Shown one piece after another: positions 57,684 to 61,581 of a stretch of 61,581 bases of DNA. The position numbers were made by a program, and so were the translations under genes. Numbering within the stretch: position 1 is the stretch's first letter; each line of letters starts with the position of its first letter. This DNA is from Okeania hirsuta (GTDB taxonomy: Bacteria; Cyanobacteriota; Cyanobacteriia; Cyanobacteriales; Microcoleaceae). The stretch lies in assembly GCF_003838195.1 (NCBI RefSeq), contig NZ_RCBY01000020.1, positions 1-61,581 of the forward strand, read 5' to 3'. The notes beneath the pieces were generated by a model, which saw only the letters and a program-made list of their open reading frames with translations, had not been told where the DNA came from and ran no database searches.

Positions 57684-58925
57684 ATGACTGTTAACATTGC
57701 CCACACCCCCAACTCCCTGAACACAAACCCTGCTATTGCTCCAGAAGTTAACAACAGCAAAGTTGAAAATCACAATACAGCGAATACTGTACTAGAAATG
57801 AATACTGAAACTTTAGCTGCTGTAGTTTTGCAAGAATTGCAAGGTACTTTGAAAAGTAAGCCAGCAAAAGCTGAAACCATAATCACTCGCATCGCCCAAG
57901 AAGTAGAGCGGATTTGCCAAAAGAGTAATCGGATTCAAAATTCTGGTGAAGTTCAATCTTGGCAACTTAGTTTGGCTCGTCATCGCTTGCAAAAGTGCGT
58001 ACAATACTACAAACTTGGTTCTAAACAAGGTCGGGTAGAATTACACTCTCTGCTAGCTTCTATGATTTATCGTCATATTGCTTCTTTTAGAGCACAATTG
58101 AGTTTCCAAGGTCGCTATAACTTGATTGAGGATTTTCTGCAAGGTTTTTATATTGAATCTTTAAGAGCTTTCCGCCGGGAACACAATCTGGAGGAAGACT
58201 ATACTCCTAGAGTGAAATTAGAATTAGCAGAATATATGGCATTTACTGAACAGTACGCCAAGCGTCAAATTGGTTTGCCTGGCCGGAATCGTCAAAGATT
58301 GATTGTACTCCGCGCTCAAGGTTTTGCTAAGGGTCAACCTCCTGAAACTTCTCTTGATATTGAAATGGCAGTTGAGTCTCCCAAAGGTGAAGATGCAGAA
58401 GCTTTTAGTCGGTCTTCTGCTGTGCAACAAGTACGGGAGCAAATGGTTTCTGAAGCTGTTGACCCTGCTGAGGCTGTATTGCGCGATCGCGTGATTTCTG
58501 AATTAATCAATTACTTAGAAGTTCAAGGTCAAGACCAATGTATTGATTATCTGCGTCTAAAATTACAAGATTATCAAGCATCTGATATTGATAAGGAGCT
58601 AGGTTTAACTTCTCGTCAACGGGATTATTTACAACAACGTTTTAAGTATCATGTTGAAAAATTTGCTTGTTCTAAAAATTGGAAGTTAGTGCATCAATGG
58701 TTAGGTGCTGACATTGACCAAAAATTAGGTATGAATTCTGATAAATGGGAAGCTTTCCAAGCAACTCTTTCTCCTGAACAACAGCAAATTTTACAACTCA
58801 AGCGCAATGGTGAAGATGAACAAGCGATCGCGAAGACTATTAAATGTACTCCGAAACAGTTACAAAAACGTTGGGCAAAATTGTTGGATATGGCTTGGGT
58901 ATTTCGCAATAGTGACCAAAGCTAG
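57684..58925 (+). CDS. hetZ: HetZ-family protein
   Basis: 413 residues, near the about 400 of Anabaena HetZ. The first 35 residues are Asn/Thr-rich and low complexity. Helical core segments IEDFLQGFYIESLRAFRREH, LAEYMAFTEQYAKRQIGLPG and RQRLIVLRAQGFAKGQPPET match my recollection of the HetZ family. The C-terminal half has sigma-like or HTH-like character (SPEQQQILQLKRNGEDEQAIAKTIKCTPKQLQKRW). HetZ acts early in heterocyst differentiation in Nostoc/Anabaena; homologues also occur in filamentous species without heterocysts. AAAGG lies nine bases before the ATG. Probably cytosolic and DNA-binding. No hetP, patU or hetR nearby. Confidence 0.72.
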   Translation: MTVNIAHTPNSLNTNPAIAPEVNNSKVENHNTANTVLEMNTETLAAVVLQELQGTLKSKPAKAETIITRIAQEVERICQKSNRIQNSGEVQSWQLSLARHRLQKCVQYYKLGSKQGRVELHSLLASMIYRHIASFRAQLSFQGRYNLIEDFLQGFYIESLRAFRREHNLEEDYTPRVKLELAEYMAFTEQYAKRQIGLPGRNRQRLIVLRAQGFAKGQPPETSLDIEMAVESPKGEDAEAFSRSSAVQQVREQMVSEAVDPAEAVLRDRVISELINYLEVQGQDQCIDYLRLKLQDYQASDIDKELGLTSRQRDYLQQRFKYHVEKFACSKNWKLVHQWLGADIDQKLGMNSDKWEAFQATLSPEQQQILQLKRNGEDEQAIAKTIKCTPKQLQKRWAKLLDMAWVFRNSDQS

Positions 58926-59787
58926 TATGGTATCCAAAATGAAAGACATTCTTTTTACTCGTCCATCAATTAAAGTTTGCGATATGGGTCATCCTGCTTC
59001 TGTCTAGGGTGGGCAATGCCCACCTTATAGAAGTCATACCGTTTCACGGAAGTTATAAGTCAAAAGTCAAAAGTCAAAAGTAAGATTTTATAGAGCTATA
59101 AAACTTTGATTATACAGTAATTTCAGAAAATTATTTAACGTTTAAAGTTTGAAACTATTTGTCACATCTTGAAAGTGAATTTGTATCAGAAGTCAAAAGT
59201 CAGAAGGCGCGAAGTGAAAGTTGATAGACTTAAAGTATTGACGTTTACAATAATTTCAGCTTATTATTCCACATCATCAGTTGCTGACTATTTGTGACAT
59301 CCTGAGAGTGAATTGGTATTATATTCAGTCTATTCAAGATTGTTATGTTATTTAAAATACAAATTAATTGGGACTAATATTCTGTTGAGATCGGCAATTA
59401 TTATTATATTTAGTAGCCAATAGCCAGTTAGGGGAGTTGTCCGATTAGCGACGTACATTCGTCATTAACTATTTTGAGTTCAGGATTACCATTCCATCAA
59501 ACAATGAAGCTATTTAAACTATAACCAACTATCAATTATCAATTATCAATTACCAATTACTTACTTTCACAGATATTATCAGTATTTAACCGAAAATAAT
59601 TTAATCAGTATAAATACCCTCTTATTTTTTGATAGAAATTTTTCCCATCATTCCCATTAAATCAATACTATTTAATCAATTAGATATTTTTAAATATAAA
59701 ATTTTAATATATTAGTTAGCTGGAGCTAATTAGCAGTTTTGGATAAAAATTAGATATATTGGATAAAGTAACGATTTATTAAAATAT
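58926..59787. other. Intergenic, no gene
   Basis: A hairpin GGTGGGCA-A-TGCCCACC (59008-59024) lies 83 bases after hetZ, without a T tract. A dispersed repeat (59036-59115) matches 34193-34281. Two degenerate repeats of TATTTGT.ACATC.TGA.AGTGAATT occur near 59157 and 59288. The last 250 bases are very AT-rich. Confidence 0.55.
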
Positions 59788-60501
59788 ATGTCTATCAATA
59801 TAGCTTTGGCTCCTGATTTGACTAATCGAGTGGCCAATAACTACTCTCAAATTAAGCAAATCTTTGAAACTATTGATGCTCATAGCTGTCCATACTATTA
59901 TAACTTTCATCTACATACAATTTACTCGGATGGAAAGTTAAAACCTGAAAGTTTGATGGAGCAAGCAATTGCCATCGGCCTTAAAGGTTTGGCCATTACT
60001 GATCATCATACTGTTGCTGGTTATCAAGTAGCTAAAAGTTGGTTAGAAAACTGGAAATCTAATGATGGAGACCGCGAGCGGTTAGCACCGACTTTGTGGA
60101 GTGGAGTAGAAATTAACGCCAACTTAATTAATATTGAAGTACATATTCTAGGATATGGCTTTAACCCAGAACACTCAAGTTTGCAGCCCTATTTAACAGG
60201 AAAAGCGACTCAAGGTCAAGAATATCAAGCTACTAATGTCATCACTGCAATTCAACAAGCTGGTGGTTTAGCGGTACTTGCTCATCCCTGTCGTTATAAG
60301 CGTTCTGCTACCGATCTAATCAAAGCAGCAGCTAAGTTAGGAATTGATGGTGTAGAAACCTACTACGGTTACACTCATACTAAACCCTGGTATCCTAGCC
60401 CAAAACAAACAGAACAAGTGAAAAAACTCAGTGCTACTTATGGTCTACTTAATACCTGCGGTACTGATACTCATGGAAAAAATCTTTTACTACGTTTATA
60501 G
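59788..60501 (+). CDS. PHP-domain phosphoesterase-like protein
   Basis: 237 residues with the PHP metal-binding fold: FHLHTIYSDG (H41, H43), LAITDHHTVAGY (D72, H73, H74), WSGVEINANL, VLAHPCRYKR and CGTDTHGKN near the C-terminus. These ligands form the trinuclear metal site of PHP phosphoesterases, including small nucleotidases. The length is short but the fold is complete. Upstream residues 1-35 are not part of the fold. Substrate unknown. A strong hairpin directly overlaps its stop codon. Confidence 0.88.
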   Translation: MSINIALAPDLTNRVANNYSQIKQIFETIDAHSCPYYYNFHLHTIYSDGKLKPESLMEQAIAIGLKGLAITDHHTVAGYQVAKSWLENWKSNDGDRERLAPTLWSGVEINANLINIEVHILGYGFNPEHSSLQPYLTGKATQGQEYQATNVITAIQQAGGLAVLAHPCRYKRSATDLIKAAAKLGIDGVETYYGYTHTKPWYPSPKQTEQVKKLSATYGLLNTCGTDTHGKNLLLRL

Positions 60502-60528
60502 GGTGGGAATATCTCTATTCCACCCCTA
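60499..60528 (+). terminator. Hairpin overlapping the PHP gene stop codon
   Basis: GGGTGGGAATA (60501-60511) and TATTCCACCC (60516-60525) pair with a 4-nt loop and one bulged G. No T tract follows. It may be a weak terminator or a 3'-end stabiliser. Confidence 0.4.
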
Positions 60529-60721
60529 TAATTAAAGCTGTATTGATATACTCCCGATGTTGCGCTTAGGCGACACCACAGGATTAAACTAGCGTGCGGA
60601 GTCGCTGTTTATACACCAGGGTCTTCTACCTGTATTTTTATTAGACTTGTCGCTATTCTATTATGAACTTCCTTTACTAGAGTTCACAGAAATTCTTACT
60701 GTTTCTGTTAAATTGAATTGC

Positions 60722-60762
60722 CAGACCTCTTTATTTTAGTGAAAGGGGTCTGCTGTTTTTTT
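60722..60762 (+). terminator. Intrinsic terminator
   Basis: CAGACCTCTTT (60722-60732) pairs with AAAGGGGTCTG (60742-60752) with one wobble, followed by seven T (60756-60762). It is the best terminator in the window, yet the nearest upstream gene on this strand ends 220 bases before it. Confidence 0.7.
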
Positions 60763-61063
60763 AGCTTCCATTTGCTATCATTATTGTTGTCACAAGCATT
60801 ACCCCAAAGCTCATTAGCAACAAAACAATTCCTAGAGATATTGACTGGCCAAGATGTAATGATGATTTTGATACTCTCATGATTTTTATCACAGTTTGTT
60901 AAATTGATGTATTCAGGATAACAAGTGTTGTAAGAGTTCGAGGCAAATATTAATATTTTGTGATTAAACTTATATTTTCTTGATATTAGACATCTTTAGA
61001 TAAAGAGGGAGTAGGAAGTAGAATGAGCAAGCTATTTAGCATTATTTATTTTATTTAGGACTT

Positions 61064-61193
61064 ATACCATGTCCGGTTGAACAGTTATAAATAAATGATG
61101 GAGAAGTCAGGAGTCAGGAGTTAGAAGTCAGGAGGGAAGAAAGGAGAAGAGAAGGAGAAAGTTTTTTTATCACTAATTATCCGGACATGATAT
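61064..61193. mobile_element. MITE-like repeat family R2, copy 3
   Basis: Termini ATACCATGTCCGG and CCGGACATGATAT. The interior differs from copies 1-2: AGAAGTC/AGGAGTC heptamers (61102-61135) replace AGAAGGC. Confidence 0.72.
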
Positions 61194-61381
61194 TACACAT
61201 AAACGCTATTGGTAGTGGATTGTTTAATCTAAAATAGTGCAATAGAATAGTCAGGAAAAAGTTGCTATTTTAAAGATAACATCTTTGAAGAAAAATGGAA
61301 AATCACAAACAGGCGATCATTGTCAATTGGTAGCAGGAAACAAGCGATCGCTATTGAATTGATAGTGATAATTATTGAGTA

Positions 61382-61581
61382 TTAGGCGGTATCAAAAACC
61401 GGATCAAGATGTTTGAGTTCAACCCTGGCATGATCAGTTGAGAATTGCCAGCTCACCTTAGAGGCAGTTTGGTTACGCTCGGTTTGCCATGCAATTAATT
61501 ATTTTTCCAATTTTGGCGTTGCACAGTCAGGAATGATGAAATCCGAAAGTAGATATTTTTGGATAATTCTTTCCTCAATAT
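61382..61581 (-). pseudogene. C-terminal fragment of an IS630-type transposase
   Basis: The minus strand reads from the window edge: IEERIIQKYLLSDFIIPDC, ATPKLEK, a TAA (61501-61499), LIAWQTERNQTASKVSWQFS, TDHARVELKHL to a stop at 61384-61382. The segment W..ERN.....V.W.F.T..AR.KL is the usual C-terminus of IS630/Tc1-mariner-like DDE transposases. The in-frame TAA suggests decay; the rest of the element lies outside the window. Confidence 0.65.

Larger units (their letters stand above)
60529..61381. other. Intergenic with an orphan terminator and R2 copy
   Basis: The TATTAGACTTGTCGCT repeat occurs near 60639-60654. An intrinsic terminator is at 60722-60762, followed by AT-rich DNA and an R2 element (61064-61193). 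No protein gene was recognised. A small RNA ending at the terminator is possible. Confidence 0.5.

Overview
The window comes from an AT-rich, repeat-laden cyanobacterium. The evidence is a PetP-like b6f subunit, the cyanobacterial DUF3038-DUF4335 pair, an FHA-fused class A PBP, a HetZ-family protein, a PEP-CTERM protein and many HIP1 (GCGATCGC) octamers. The low coding density, intein-bearing class II ribonucleotide reductase, heptanucleotide tandem arrays and many decayed genes resemble filamentous marine Oscillatoriales of the Trichodesmium/Okeania/Moorena type. That placement is inference; no rRNA or other phylogenetic marker lies in the window.

Left part (0-17 kb): petP-like gene; nrdJ with two LAGLIDADG inteins (the second abuts the radical cysteine), divergent from a CHAT protease-like gene over a shared promoter region; decayed UPF0175 and PD-(D/E)XK genes; an oligopeptide-type ABC permease; apt; a DUF3038, DUF4335 and OmpA-domain series; an MFS exporter. 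Middle part (17-37 kb): a GT4 glycosyltransferase; a small-gene graveyard with a ParE-like remnant and a DUF6888/DUF6887 pair whose DUF6888 gene is split by a MITE with a 7-bp target duplication; an unknown membrane protein; a partial upstream duplication of a fatty acyl-AMP ligase gene followed by the intact gene; a TIGR03118 PEP-CTERM protein; two more decayed genes (a nuclease-like gene and DUF29); FHA-PBP1; ilvD; a pentapeptide-repeat protein; a CNT nucleoside transporter; a small Cys-rich protein. Right part (37-61.6 kb): a TPR-CHAT gene broken by two nonsense codons, a frameshift and a TnpB-only IS200/IS605-type element; a second, decayed tnpB; a 3138-residue RTX-type giant protein; larC; a Sua5/YciO protein; hetZ-like; a PHP-domain protein; and at the right edge a decayed IS630-type transposase.

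Neighbouring genes mostly do not form pathways. The clearest links are nrdJ/CHAT (divergent promoters), DUF3038-DUF4335-OmpA (same strand, typical cyanobacterial neighbours) and DUF6888/DUF6887 (overlapping). The dominant theme is genome erosion. At least eight loci are broken, with nine in-frame stops that otherwise leave reading frames open and several apparent G-to-T changes. Intergenic DNA is built from a few dispersed repeat families, two of which carry heptamer arrays between terminal inverted repeats. The most unusual intact gene is the giant RTX protein, with a hydrophobic pore-like segment, five copies of an unrecognised module of about 120 residues and four lectin-like C-terminal modules.
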